A stretch of 64,000 nt of DNA from Enoplosus armatus (Eukaryota > Chordata > Actinopteri > Centrarchiformes > Enoplosidae): NCBI RefSeq assembly GCF_043641665.1, contig NC_092188.1, positions 20,605,704-20,669,703 of the forward strand, written 5' to 3'. The translations under genes were made by a program, and so were the position numbers. The notes under the pieces are model-generated. The model was not told the DNA's origin and searched no databases. It saw nothing but the letters and a program-made list of their open reading frames with translations. Positions 1 to 12,468 of this stretch are shown here, in pieces. Numbering within the stretch: the stretch's first letter is position 1; each line of letters begins with the position of its first letter.

Positions 1-127
1 TCTCACAGAATTTTGTTCATTTCAGCCACAGGGAGCAAGTTAGTCTGGGCATGTCCTCTTAGCAGGTCTGTGCTAGCCTGTAAGTTTGCGAGTCCCATCT
101 GATCCTATAAAAGAGCTAAAGTCATGT

Positions 128-241
128 TCCATCCAAAATCTGTCTTTGAGTATTAAACACTCGCCCCCCTGTGGGCTTGAAAGGTGGACGTAAAACTTCA
201 TGAGTACTGGCTGTGGTCCGTTTGGATTCTTGTGTGTCATG
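128..241 (-). repeat. Dispersed repeat, copy 1 (minus)
   Basis: On the minus strand this reads AGAATCCAAACGGACCACAG, then GTCCACCTTTCAAGCCCACA and TTTAATACTCAAAG, which aligns in order with the plus-strand copy at 57895-58013. Open frames through both copies therefore give similar peptides (RPPFKPTGGRVFNT and KPPFKSTRGLVFHT), a by-product of the repeat and not evidence for a gene. Confidence 0.5.
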
Positions 242-1660
242 TCCAGCATGATTCATATCTCTGCTGTCCACCTGCACACTTAGTCTGTGACCTTGTTTAC
301 CCAGCATGCATCTGTCTGGCAGGGTGAAGGCAGTCAGGAAGACCCACTGTTGAATTGGAGAGGTATCTCGACCTTTCATGAACACTTATGCAAAGAACAT
401 GGGTTGAAAAATGAGAATTCATGCATTAAAATCGTTGTACAATTGGAACCATTTTCAATTACTACCTGTTGGTGACAGTGAGTGTCCCTCACAGACCAGC
501 TCTGTTAGGAACACTGTGGCTGCGTGACTTCTTCTGAAACTTAAGTTCAATGAGGACAATCACATTGAATTGGCTACTTCAGATGCAGAAATATCATATT
601 ATTCACACTGTATTCATAGTCATTTGTTTAAGATGATGCATATAGCCCACAAGGAATTTAACAGGCATTACCAAACCTAATGTTTAAAACAAAAGCTGCC
701 TTGCCTGTGAGTTGCAGCTATGGTCCAGACCTCTTAGAATTATGTCATGTCAAAGCAGATTTTTGAGCTTATCAAGTTGTGTAAAATCCTGCCAAAGTGC
801 TTGTCATTACATTTTTGATATGAGGAAATCTTGACTGGCGGAACCAACTGTATGAATATTTGGGAGCAGTGCTGATTCCGATGCTATGCTACCAGGACTT
901 GAGATGGCCTATAGGTCCCTGCGTACTTGGTGACAGTTTTTCGCCTGCTCATTGTCTTCGCTTAGATGTGTGTAAACTTCCTCCCACAATAGATGTGTCT
1001 CTTGGCCTGCACTCCCGCTGAAGTCTCTGTGACTGCAGCGCTGCTTGGATCTCAGCCCTCGTAGTGATGCAACCAATTTGGCTGAACCTGTTCAACCCTC
1101 AAAAACACATGCAGGAGGAGTCACTTAAGGACTTGTGGAGCACAAGTGCACCAATAGCTCAAGTCGTGTAGCATATAAATACATTTCTGTCCAGGTCAAA
1201 GGCAGAATTTAATGGATGGTTGATTCAGGAGGAAGAGATGTAGGAGGGTGCTTTAAAGAGGAATGTACAGCAGCATCTGTTCTGATTCTTGGAAGTGATG
1301 CAGGTTGCAATGTCTGCGTGTTCTGAGTGCTCTGGCGTCTGTTGACTCACTGTACAGATAAGGCCTCCTTATCAAGGCTCTGCTTTCCCCCTCACTCTCT
1401 CCTAATGGTTTCAAGCTGTAATGTGTGTCCCGAGCCAAAGACGGCAGGTAAATACAGTGTGTGGAAGCAGGCCGGAGTCAGGCAGGACATGGTACGCTCA
1501 GATATGTTTGTTTGTCATGTAGTGAGGTGGAAAAAGACATGAAAGCAAATAGACTCAGGCAGCCACCAGTGTTTTCTGCTCTATGTCAAGTTCAACATGT
1601 TGTTCTCGTCTTGACGGCTGTGGTTGTAATTGTTTTTAATACCACCTACCATAATTATAT

Positions 1661-1688
1661 GGGGGGGGGGGGGGGGGGGGGGGGGGGG
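1661..1688. repeat. Poly-G tract, 28 bases
   Basis: An uninterrupted run of 28 G follows TATAATTATAT. Confidence 0.95.
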
Positions 1689-3690
1689 TTCCTGTCTTTT
1701 GAAGTTAAAAAAAAAGTTAAAGAGACCTTAGCAGAGCCGTGCACTATGGACTGATGGAAAATATTCCAAAAGCGCAACCACACATTAATATGGAACACAA
1801 TCATTAAAACATATTTGATTGTATGTATTTACGCAAAAATGATCCTGGCTTCCTCAGATGGAACCAATCTTTTGCTAATGAATAATAAGCAGACCCAGAA
1901 GCAGTTTGTTTGCTTTAAACATTTAAACCTTAAGTTTTAATATTTATGACTAATAAAGTAGTCTGGCTGTTGCTTTCAGTGGGAAAACCGATTTTTCAAT
2001 TTCAATGCACTGAGTTTTACCCCAAACCCCACTCTTCTCAACCTCTTCTGAACATGTTTTGGAAAATTTGATCTAATATCAACATGTTTGAGAGTCAGAA
2101 TTATTGTGGTGAAGTGAGCTTTCAATGTGATGATCAGTTTTCCTCATGGCAAGAATCTGCCAGGGGTTTTTACGTTTCCCTCTGCCACATCTGGCCCGAG
2201 CGTTGTTTAATAACTCCATAATGAAGAGTTCTGCTCAGTTCAGAAGAGAGCTCAGTTACAGAGTAAATGATGATGATGATGTCAGCTTATTAACGATTCC
2301 ACGACTTGAAGCATTTATTTTTTGTCAGGTGGTCAGTGGAAAAAATAAACTGATATTTTTAAAATTCTGATTGTGCAGGAGCCAGAGAAAAGTGACAATT
2401 TTATATTTTACAAGGGCTGGATACTTTTCCTATCCCCCCACTTAAGACGTCTGCTTTGACATCTACCACTCAGAGCGAGCGGCCTCATTATCCTCGTGTT
2501 TCAGCTACAATCATGTTGAGTTATGAAAATGTGTGGAGCCCGTCCAATGAAGCCAGGGTTCTGAACGGCCACATGGAAATTTGTTTAAACAAGTCTGCTG
2601 GCAAGTGCTGGTCCAGAGCACGCTTACTTGATCCGATTTTGCCTTTTGCATATGAACACGGCACAGCAGGTTTCATTTAAGTTGTCACCACACTGATGTA
2701 TCCCACCAGTAGAGATACACCTCTCCTCTTCAGATAAGACACAGCAGCGTCTCATGACATAATCTCAACCTGGAAACGTCACTTCTCACCCTGGTTCCAG
2801 CTGCAGTTTCCTCCTGAGCTTTTTGCATTTCCATGAAAGCCAACTGAAGAACATACAGTAGAATCCACGGCCAATCCTCTTTGCTTCATTTCCCAACTAG
2901 AAAGATGAGCCTTGATCTTGTCATTATGATCAAGGCTACCAACAGGTGGCCTCCAGATGATGGCCCAGGACCTGCCTGTTTCTGCTGTGTTTAGGACCAG
3001 TGCTATTATCAAGAAGGGCTTGTTTCCACTGTATTTTAGACTTGTGTTCATTAAAATAAGAACAAGGCTACAGGAGAGATGTGCTGCCAAACTATCTGGA
3101 CAGTAGTTATGGCACATACATAGTGTGAAATTGTAACCATATGATTTGATCATGATATTTCTGATACTTCCTAAACTTTTTCTTGCAATAATTGATGAGT
3201 ATGATAAAATGATAATAGACAATTCCTACCAAGAACAACAAAAAGTAATAATGTTAAAGCAATAAAAACATACAAATAATAGAGCACATCATTGCTTCAA
3301 TGTGAATCTATTAAATACAATTTATGAAGAACCATAAAACATTTTAATGATTTCTATTTTGTAATTATGTTGGATAACATTGCAGATAAGGTTTTTTTCT
3401 CATTTTAGTAGTCTTTTTAATATTGCATTTGAATCCATAATAATAAAAAAGGCCAAGGACATAATTCAGCCTTTTTTTCTTTGCTTTTGATTTTTTTTTC
3501 TCTTCTTGCCTATACTGATAGCACCAAACTTAAGCTTAGATTTGTTGATTTTGTTTCTGTTTTTAAAGCTTGTGAAGTTGCTGCAGAAAGAAATGAATTA
3601 ATATTAATTTTAAGACTCAACTGCTATGTTTTTGTGCTTTTGTTAATCAGAAATTACCAAAATGATTGATAGGAGGATGGATCTTTACAG

Positions 3691-4228
3691 CAGCGATTTC
3701 CAACCAGGGGTAGTGGTTCCATAGGGGGTACTTCTGCAGTTGCCAGGGGATACGTAGAAAGATATTGGTGGCTCAGCTAAATGTATATATGAAATGTATA
3801 TATGGTGTGAGGCTGATTTTTTATCTACCAGCCACAACAGGCCGACTGCACAGAACACGCCTCTCAACAACCTGAGTCAGTTATAACAACTTAACACCAC
3901 ATGCTGTGATTGAGAGTGTATTAAACTAGTTAGCAAATGAGCCAAAGTAACAGAGAAATTGTTGAAATGTCCAGCTTTGCCACTCCAAGTGGTAGTAGTG
4001 CCAATGCAATCTTGACCAAATGTACTAGGGAGAGAAAAGCACAAACGTCTACAATTCCAGGATTCCTATTTCCTGTATGAGAAAGTAATTGTAACAATAT
4101 TCACGTTTATGTTAGTAATTGTATTAAATAACATCCAGTTTAAAATCCATTCAAAAGAACACATTTGGTTAGTGTTGATGAAGAGGTACTACATCTGATA
4201 GCACTGTGGGGGTACATCAGACAATGAC
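3691..4228. mobile_element. Shorter relative of the 54 kb hAT-like element, right end lost
   Basis: It begins CAGCGATTTCCAACCAGGGG and shares with 54006-54943 the GGGGGTACTTCTGCAGTTGCCAGG start, the CACTCCAAGTGGTAG segment and the GTGGGGGTACATCAGACAA near-end. The sequence then breaks off into unrelated DNA (CCCCATTTACAC), without the terminal CTGGGAATCACTG. Only one unit of the internal minisatellite is present. Confidence 0.5.
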
Positions 4229-5296
4229 CCCATTTACACTTCCTTAATGCGCCTTGGATAGCTATCTGATCTCAAGTGTCAGTGTATCCAAGAAGCATTC
4301 AAGACGGATTGAAATCCGAAGGTGGTTTGGATTTGGATATTATCCAGATATGAGACCCTTGAATAATGACAAGTGTAAGGATGGTTATACTCAGCATTTA
4401 ACACACTAGCAAATATAGTAGGATACAAACATTGTATAATTTGTTGTGCCAATTTAGCCTTTTCTCAAGCAGTTACTCTTCTGTTTTTTTTAAAGCAGAG
4501 CTATATCATTGTTCCGTTGTCTAAATATATTTAAGATGGCAATATGTGAATTATCTTGGTGTAGAAATGTGTAATTAAAGCTAATAAGAGAGGGAGAGAA
4601 GGGAAGAGAAAAAAGAAGAAGAAATCAAGTAGTGTCATGAAGTTAAGCACTAACTATCTACAAACACGCTCATGTGCGTGTCTTAGATCTCATGACAGTG
4701 ATTGGCCATCATGTCTTAGCATCTAACTGTTCTCAAAGTTGGCTATTAACATGTCAAATGTTTGCAAATTCAGCAAAGAGAATTCCACATCGAGATCATT
4801 ATTAATCTGTACGATGTTGGAAATGTGCAGGAAAATGATTTTTTGAAAGGATGGGAACACCCGCTGTGTGCCAGAGGATTGTTCCCAAGAAAAACACACT
4901 GGTTGTTGAGAACAGCAGATGTAAAACCTTTGATGAACTGGCTGTACATTCGATCGGTTTTGGTATATCAATTGGTGGGAGATTCTAAAATGGATTTTTG
5001 TTTAATCAAAATGTCGTGGAATATTATTGTGAGCCTACATATTATTGAGATAAACGTCGTAGATTTTGCCTTGGTGAGACCTGGCCAGATTTGACACCCA
5101 GCGCAGTGAGCAAACTCTGCCTTTATCTGAATCTGTGGTCTGGAGCCGGGCCAGCGATCGGGCAGCCAGGCAGCCTGCGAGCGATTAGCACTCAGACGGA
5201 CCGTGCTCATGCCTGTATTTCCCTTTCAGTTGAGAGGTTTCAGCCAGTATCTGCCCACTGGCCCACCACAACGCTCCTAATATCTTTGGCCCACTG

Positions 5297-5297
<1 letters not shown>

Positions 5298-5344
<47 letters not shown>
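5298..5344. repeat. (CA)n microsatellite
   Basis: About 23 CA units. The two opposing open frames across it are microsatellite artefacts. Confidence 0.95.
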
Positions 5345-5348
<4 letters not shown>

Positions 5349-7138
5349 TGGAAACAATCAAAGAAGAAGAAAAAGGCACAGGAAGAAAGTGGCCAGAGGT
5401 TTGGGCCCCACTCCCCACATTCTTATTATTGTAGCCCACGTCTGTAATTACAATGTTAACACTGAGCTCTGTGGACCAAACCAGCAGGACTTTGTGGAGA
5501 GAAAGAAAGAAAACATGTGGGGCAAGAGAGAGCCGGATAAGGATTGGAGTCAGGAGAGGGGGGATTAGGGGCGAGGGGTGGGGGTGGGGGGGGTCATACG
5601 TGCCTTTTGGCCGATGTGTGTGTCTGTCATAACTCTGTCATGTGTGCTGCTGCAGTCTCGGTGGTTATATCAGTGGAAAATTACTCATGGTTGTTTTTCG
5701 GTGATGGGTCCAGCTCCTCGATCTCTCTCCTGGTGGCGTTGGTGAAAAGTATAATGTAATGCAACACTGCAGAAAGAATAAATCCTTGACCAGCATTTCA
5801 CTTTACAGCATTTGGGTAATTTATCTACATTAGATGCAATGTTTCACATTAATTACTTTTCACAATGAACTGAATATATTTTTTACATTTCTCATAATAA
5901 CATAAAAGGTCTCATAAAAGAACATTGAGTTTTGCGCCACAACTTCAGCAAAGCCTCTCTTTCCAGTCAGCCACATTATCAACGTACGACAGCAGACGGA
6001 TAACTGCAGAAGTTATCATTAATAATTAACGTTAGTTTATCTTAAGCTAAGTTTAACCAGTTCAACACAGGTAACCACTTGTCTTCTGTGATGGCTCAAA
6101 TGTATGATCTGGAGCATAAAGTTCTTCATACATCTAGCTTCTTAATTTTGCTCTGAAAATGCACCAGATTGATGTGTTTAATTTAAAAATTAAAATAAAA
6201 TGTACAAAATATTCTTGCGGGGGAGCATGGCCCTGGACCCCCTTAGAGGGTCTTAGGTCCACCAACCACAGTCTGACAAAAATCCTGTCGGAAACACTGA
6301 GATGTGTACATCACAAAACGTGTGGTTAATTAAGGCCATTAGTGGTTTACCAAAAATGTTTATGGTATAGTTATCTCCCCACTGGGTCTCTCCAATCCCC
6401 CCACCCCCCACTTGACTGTCTGCTACTGACTTATTTTCCAGTCTTTCTCCTGGCAGTAGCTAGCACTCACATTCCACAGCTAGGCACTGGAGATTTCTCA
6501 AATTCTTCCCAGTGTCACTCACTGGAGAAATGTGGCCAAATCCACAAATCATATAGGCTCATGGTTCTGATAGACACTGAGAAAAGAGACACTGTCAATA
6601 TTAGCCAGTGTTGTTGGCTGCTGTTTTTGAAAGAGACAGACCAGTTTTTACCACAGATCAGTCACCCAACCCATGCTGTCTCCCATACAGATAAAACAGA
6701 TGAGATTAATCACCAGTGACTGTTTGAAAATGGGCGCAAAAATAAAAATGAGACAGGGAAATCACACTTTTCTGTTCCAGCTCTCTCATGCAGTGACTGT
6801 TGGCTAAACACCGTTACCATACCATATGAAAATGACGATGATGATGGCGGTGACAATTTGTGTTATGAAACGAGCCCTCTAAAAGCAAAAGGCACTTTCG
6901 ATTGGACCGGTTGTAGCTTGTTTGGGCCAGGTCGTCAGTTTTCCATTGGAGAGGACGGTTTACTTAAGGAGCCTTGGCCAGAGGTGTGGGCAGATTGAGA
7001 TCATCGAGGTCAGCCGGTAGGCCGATAGCAGGACTGAGTGGAAAAGGCAGAGTTTGTGAAGTCACATGGACACAGAGACATCCAAGAGGTCTGCTAAGAT
7101 ACAGCACACACCACCAGATAGACTGTTGCCCAGGGATT

Positions 7139-7183
7139 CTCCAGGTCCTTTTAAAGTCATCCAGGTCCTTTTTTACAAGTCAT
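7139..7183. repeat. Short tandem duplication of about 22 bases
   Basis: TCCAGGTCCTTTTAAAGTCA is followed directly by TCCAGGTCCTTTTTTACAAG and TCA, two copies of one unit with small differences. Confidence 0.6.
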
Positions 7184-9519
7184 TTATAAATCATGAAATC
7201 AGTTCCAGAAACTGAAACGTAACCAAAAAGTAATAAAAAATCATCAATCTTTAACAGAGGTTTTTATGTTTTTCTTTTCAAGACAGCTCTTAAGATTAAT
7301 AGAAAACACATTTACTAGTGTCTTTCTCGCAATATTTTGAAATTGCCTTTCAAACATGATTGGGATTTGTTAACAATTAGTTAAACTTTTTAATTATTGT
7401 CATGTTTTTCTTTGACTTTCAATTTATTGATTTTGAACTTTCATTGGCTTTTGACAACTTTTTTGACAGCACTTCACAGAGTTTGCAGTTTGGCCAGCAT
7501 TCTGTCTTTTATTCTGAAGTTGCTGAAGTTAGAGTTTTCTTAAAGTTAAAGCACATTTTTCCATTTTTTCCCAAAAAGGAAAATATTGTTTTTGGACATA
7601 TTGGTGTAAACGGTGCCTAAACTGAAGTCCTCAAGCTGGGTGTTTCCCATGATATCTGCCGGCGTTGCTGGGAGATGAAGCTGTCTAGCCCTGTGCCCTT
7701 TGTTCCTGTGTAGCATACGAACCTTGATGCAACATGTTTTACCTCCTTTTTCAATCAGCCCACATAGTGTAGGTTGTGTACCACGCAATTTAAGATATTT
7801 GTCCCTTTACAACATTCAACATTTGGGAGGACCCATTTAAGCTTGTTTCCACTGAGACAGTGGAAGCAGGCCAGCTAGGCTAACTAGCCCACCACTCAAA
7901 CAAAGTTTCCCAGCTCCTTCACACTGAGTGTTCGTCCCACGTTATACAAAGGAGAGGAGTCCGTCTAGCATTAGCTCTCTCTCTTTAATGGATCCAGCTG
8001 TGGTGACGGCAAATAACCAGACTGCCCAAAAACTCACTGCAGCACGTAGTTCTTTAACCTCAGCACTCCATACGTTACACTGCGATGTAAATTACGACAC
8101 CATGTACAAAAGTCATGGAGTCAGAGAGTAACGTAGTAAGTGCTAAAATGACAGATGGGACTAAGCAACAGCTAACAATGCCCCCCTATTGCCTGCCCAC
8201 ACAGATATTGAACCAATCAAATCAATGCAATCAGTTGGTGGCAAACATTCACACCTTCTGGACAACATTAATATAAACAAACAAATAAAACTTTTTTCTG
8301 TGCCTGTTCAGCCATCACTGGTCATACATAGGACCCATACTATCCATTCAAACAGATCTGCCAGTTGCTGCCAGTGAAAACATCACTGTCTGAAAAGAGG
8401 ATCTTTCCAAGGAAGGATCCACCTGACTTTAGATGTGAAAGCTTTTATGGATTGAGTTTAGTTTGAACCATTACTGTGTTGTACCGGTCAATGTAAAAGT
8501 CTAAGATTTGGCCTGTTTGAAACTGCAGTTAAGAATGCTCTGACTCATCTGAACCACTGTATGTCCTTGGCAGTCTTTGCTGGAGCTAGGTGCCGATATG
8601 CAGGGCTACAAACTAAAATGGTGATTGAATTTAAGTGACCCTTTTCTTTTTTTGCCCTTACACTAAAGATATGTCACCACATTTCAGAAAAACAACACAT
8701 TTATATTTCTTTTTTTTAAAACATTGTATATGCACAATAGCATGATGTAAAAAAAAGTCATAGACTTACCCAAGAAAATGGGCAAGACAATGTTTGCAAA
8801 AGAGACCATAGATTTGGGACATGGATGATATTTTTCAAAACCTCATTTTGCACAGGATTGATGGGAGCCAGATGCAGTTGCCTGTGTGATGTCCCTGTGC
8901 TCCTGTAGGAATGTCAGTCAATTGTGGTATTGTCTTGTGATGCTACTACCACCATAAAGTACCACTGTTTGCATTGTATTTGCTTTTGATTATTGTCTTT
9001 ATTTCCATAAAACTCAACACAATGGAATGAACCATTTTTTTCATTATCCAACACTGAGTTATGATTATGTGGGCTGGAGACATTTCTTTCCTCATCTTGG
9101 TTACTCTGATGGTTTGACTCTGTGGTGAACAGTCATATCAGGAATGTATTAACACCGCAGTAATGTTCCCTGCTAATAACTTCTGCTTTTTCATTCTATT
9201 TATGACTCACAATGTAATTGTAAAGATTGTCTTTATTTAGAAGTCATCCAAATGCAAATGCTGCAAATCGACGCTGTCAATGATACGATATGAAGTAAGC
9301 TTGTCATCATAGTACACCAATGTGAGTTGTCACACGCCACTGCCAAATACTGCTGTTACAAACTTTTTAAATTCCCCTTAGGTGAAGAAAATTGGCTTTA
9401 CTCTTAGATTTTCATATTTAACATGGAAACACAAGTTTTAAACACAAAGGAAAAGTTACAAGAACATGGCCAACCACAGTTTAACAGTTTATAGAAAAAC
9501 AACATGGACTTTGCAGGTC

Positions 9520-9865
9520 TAATAACTGATTATAGTTATAGTAAAATTGATCATTTCAATGATCAGTTAATGGGCTGCTTATTTTTCTTAATGAATCGTT
9601 GTCGTCTATGAAATGTAGGAAAACGGTACAAAAAAATGTTGCTGATTTTTTTTTTTTTTCAGGTGATGTCTTAGATTGCTTGTTTTTTCTGATCAACAGA
9701 ACAAAACCGCAAAATATTCAATTAACAATGATGTAGAAATGAGACAAGCAGCAAATCCTCACATTAGAGAGACAGGAATTAGAGAATGTCTGTCATTTTA
9801 GTTTGAAAAATTACTGAAACAATTCATTGATTATCAAAATAGTTGGCCATGAATTTTCTTCCAAT
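9520..9865. repeat. Old AT-rich interspersed repeat, copy 1
   Basis: GATCAGTTAATGGGCTGC, the CAGGTGATGTCTTAGATTGC and TTGTTTTTTCTGATCAACAG block, AAAACCGCAAAATATTCAAT, AGCAGCAAATCCTCACATT and TTCATTGATTATCAAAATAG follow the layout of a repeat I know as abundant in teleosts. The block around the GATCAACAG motif is shared with 20455-20580. Confidence 0.5.
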
Positions 9866-10499
9866 TGACTAACGGCTTGTGACTAATCAGTTCACCTCTG
9901 GTGGAGACAAATCAACACTGCCACTTGACTTTGACCAAACTCGGAACTATAAGCTTCACAATGGTAGTTTTTATTGTACGGATATTTATATGATTGAACG
10001 ATTCAATTAAAGAAAACCATTTGGCAACAAAAACATATGTATTAACATATCAACATATACACGAGTGGGACAACATCACGCCACCAAGCCGGTCCGTCCA
10101 AACCAGCAAAAGATTCCTTTCCTGTAGACGGGCACTCTGCATACAGCTGATTATCATTCATGAACAACCGCTCTCCTCCGTGTGGTCGTACTAGCATTCA
10201 AAAGACAAGAGGACAAAACTCCATAAAACCTCCACAGCAGCTGCAGCCACTGGAGAGAAAGTTACAACAATCTGCGAGTTTGTAGTTGTACTCACCTGTC
10301 TGAATGACATTTTTTAGCTGTGAGAGGGATTATTGACAAAAACAGCAGACAGGCCTCACACACCTCACTGAAGGTAGAAGTTCTCAAGTGAACGCAGAAG
10401 TCACACTGGAAGATCCACCGTGAGCATTTTAGCCAGACCCAGCTTGCACCTGTTGGTCACACAACATTGTGGGTGTGTTTTGATTTATGGTGCGGTAAG

Positions 10500-10528
10500 T
10501 TATTTATTTATTTATTTATTTATTTATT
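10500..10528. repeat. (TTTA)n microsatellite
   Basis: Seven TTTA units. Confidence 0.95.
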
Positions 10529-11201
10529 GTACCTATGCCGAGGTACAATTATGCTAACCTAAACCACAACCCATTGTGACGCCATCCTTCATTTTATTAC
10601 GTTGTTATGCATTTCTCAGGAGTTTTCACAAACTGACACACTAGCAACTTCTTCTCTTTCTCTGCCGCAGCTGCTCATTTAGCTCTTTCCTTTGGTTCCA
10701 TTCTCACACGGTTTGCCATGCCACTGTTTTATATGACCCTATTTATATAACCCCCCCCCAATATGTATGTTCATGTTATTCTGTCCCTCCTCGGTGGTGT
10801 ACCTCTCAGTCATTATGATAAACAAGTTGTGTGGCCTTACCAGAAAGGTCACTGCAGAGTATGATGGTGCTTTCAGATTGACTTGCTTTGGAATTTTCGA
10901 CTTAAGATGGAAAACATGTTAAACACTCTGTTTCCGTCAAATAATGTATAATTTCACTTTATACAGGTTATCCCACTGAACATCCACAGAACCCACCCTT
11001 ATGTTATACACCATTTTATAGGGCCTTTAAAAGCCATTGATTGATTTTTACTACCTTACTGTCTGCTCGTGCATGCGGCAGCCTGTGGGATTCTCACAAA
11101 GCGCTGTCATCACATTGGAGTGTGTACAGTAATAGTAGCGTGTCTGTTCGTACACACTAATGCACAGTTGGCGGTACCGTGTGGTTGCAGGGCAGAAAGG
11201 T

Positions 11202-11474
11202 AGAGGGAGAAAGAGAGAGAGAGTGTGTGTGTCAGGGAGTAATTGAGATGAATTGGTTTTAATGGGTCTTTATGGGATGTTTGGAGTTATTTCTGTCTGA
11301 GGTCTCCTCTGGCGTCCTGGCTCCTCTGGAGGATGGCTTGGCCCGCCGCCCAGCGCCGAGGCTGTTCTACACGTTCTCCTCTGCTCTTTCATTCTTGTGC
11401 TCTCTCACCCCCCCTCCTCTCTCTCTCTCTCTCTCCCTGGTTCTCACTTTCCCTCTCTCTGTCGTGAGAGAGAG
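11202..11474. repeat. Purine and pyrimidine low-complexity tracts
   Basis: GAGAAAGAGAGAGAGAGTGT at the left and CTCTCTCTCTCTCTCTCCCT plus GAGAGAGAGCGAG at the right flank a stretch of ordinary sequence. The tracts lie just before the CpG-rich block at 11550. Confidence 0.7.
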
Positions 11475-11549
11475 CGAGTGATTGTATGGCACAGAAAGAG
11501 TGAGTGAGTGTTTGTGTTTCCTCCCGCCCTGCTTCCCCCTCAGCGCTGT

Positions 11550-11850
11550 GATTTAACAGGGCCTCCAGTTCGCCGAGCACTCACCCCTCTCCGCTAATCG
11601 CAGAGTGCCACTTTAAAGGCCAGCGAGTAGTCGAGCCTCGTCCCGACTCTCATTTGTCACGGAGATCACATGGTGGCGCATGAGTTAGGACCCCGCGGTG
11701 ACCGCGCAATTACAGGGTCGGCGGAAGGGAGCAAAGCCAGCGGGTCCAGTGGCAAGGACGACTCCTCGGTGGCGGCACAGAACTAAACTTTCTCTTCCTG
11801 TCGCAATTTGATGGACGGCCTGAGGGAAGAGGAGGCATACTATATGGGAA
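11550..11850. promoter_or_regulatory. CpG-rich block in the bckdhb intron
   Basis: The block contains roughly two dozen CpG in about 270 bases, far above its AT-rich surroundings. It includes CCGCTAATCGCAG, ACTTTAAAGG, GATCACATGG and the inverted repeat CGCGGT-G-ACCGCG (11694-11706). No exon with convincing splice sites or protein similarity is visible. It could be an enhancer, an alternative or non-coding promoter, or the CpG-rich remains of something older. Confidence 0.3.
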
Positions 11851-12419
11851 GGCGGGGAGTCTCTTACAGTCTAGCGTGTGTGTGTGTGTGTGCGCACGCT
11901 TACAGTACAAGCACAGCAGATTTTGTTTTTGTCATCACTATTTTTAAATGATTCTTGACCAATTTAGTGGCGTAAAAATACAGATCCAACAAATAAGTGT
12001 TGGCAACTTCTTCTGGAAAGACTCTTGCATGTGTTTTGAAAACTTTGAAAGTACATTATGTGATTCTGCACCAGTCAAACCGCAGCCCTGTTTAGCTCCA
12101 AGTATGGACTGTTTTTATTCACTTCTCATCCCCATAGTCTGTACACTGTCCTTTTAGAATGAGTTAGTGCTCTGTGATAACTACATACTGTATAAATATG
12201 CCACTGTTTTTCTAGATCTCTTGTATTCCCTGCACGCATGTGTTTCCTTTCCGCTAAGATGACACTTTCATGTCAGAATACCATGATAGCATCAGCAGCA
12301 GGAGGAAACCTGGGCAAGTAACTCGCAGTCACTGTCAGAAAATGTAAATCAATCAATCCTGAAAAAGCAATGTATGAAAAGTTGCGTGTATACTTACGCT
12401 ATATACATGTGCATATGTG

Positions 12420-12421
<2 letters not shown>

Positions 12422-12465
<44 letters not shown>
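12422..12465. repeat. (GT)n microsatellite
   Basis: Twenty-two GT units. It inflates open frames on both strands. Confidence 0.95.

Positions 12466-12468
<3 letters not shown>

Noticed and set aside
2779..3222. 147-codon open frame on the minus strand
   Set aside because: I considered a decayed transposase, but no catalytic or DNA-binding motif could be matched.
5091..5447. 118-codon open frame with a His-Thr run
   Set aside because: It crosses the (CA)n tract, and the opposite strand is open as well; no domain.
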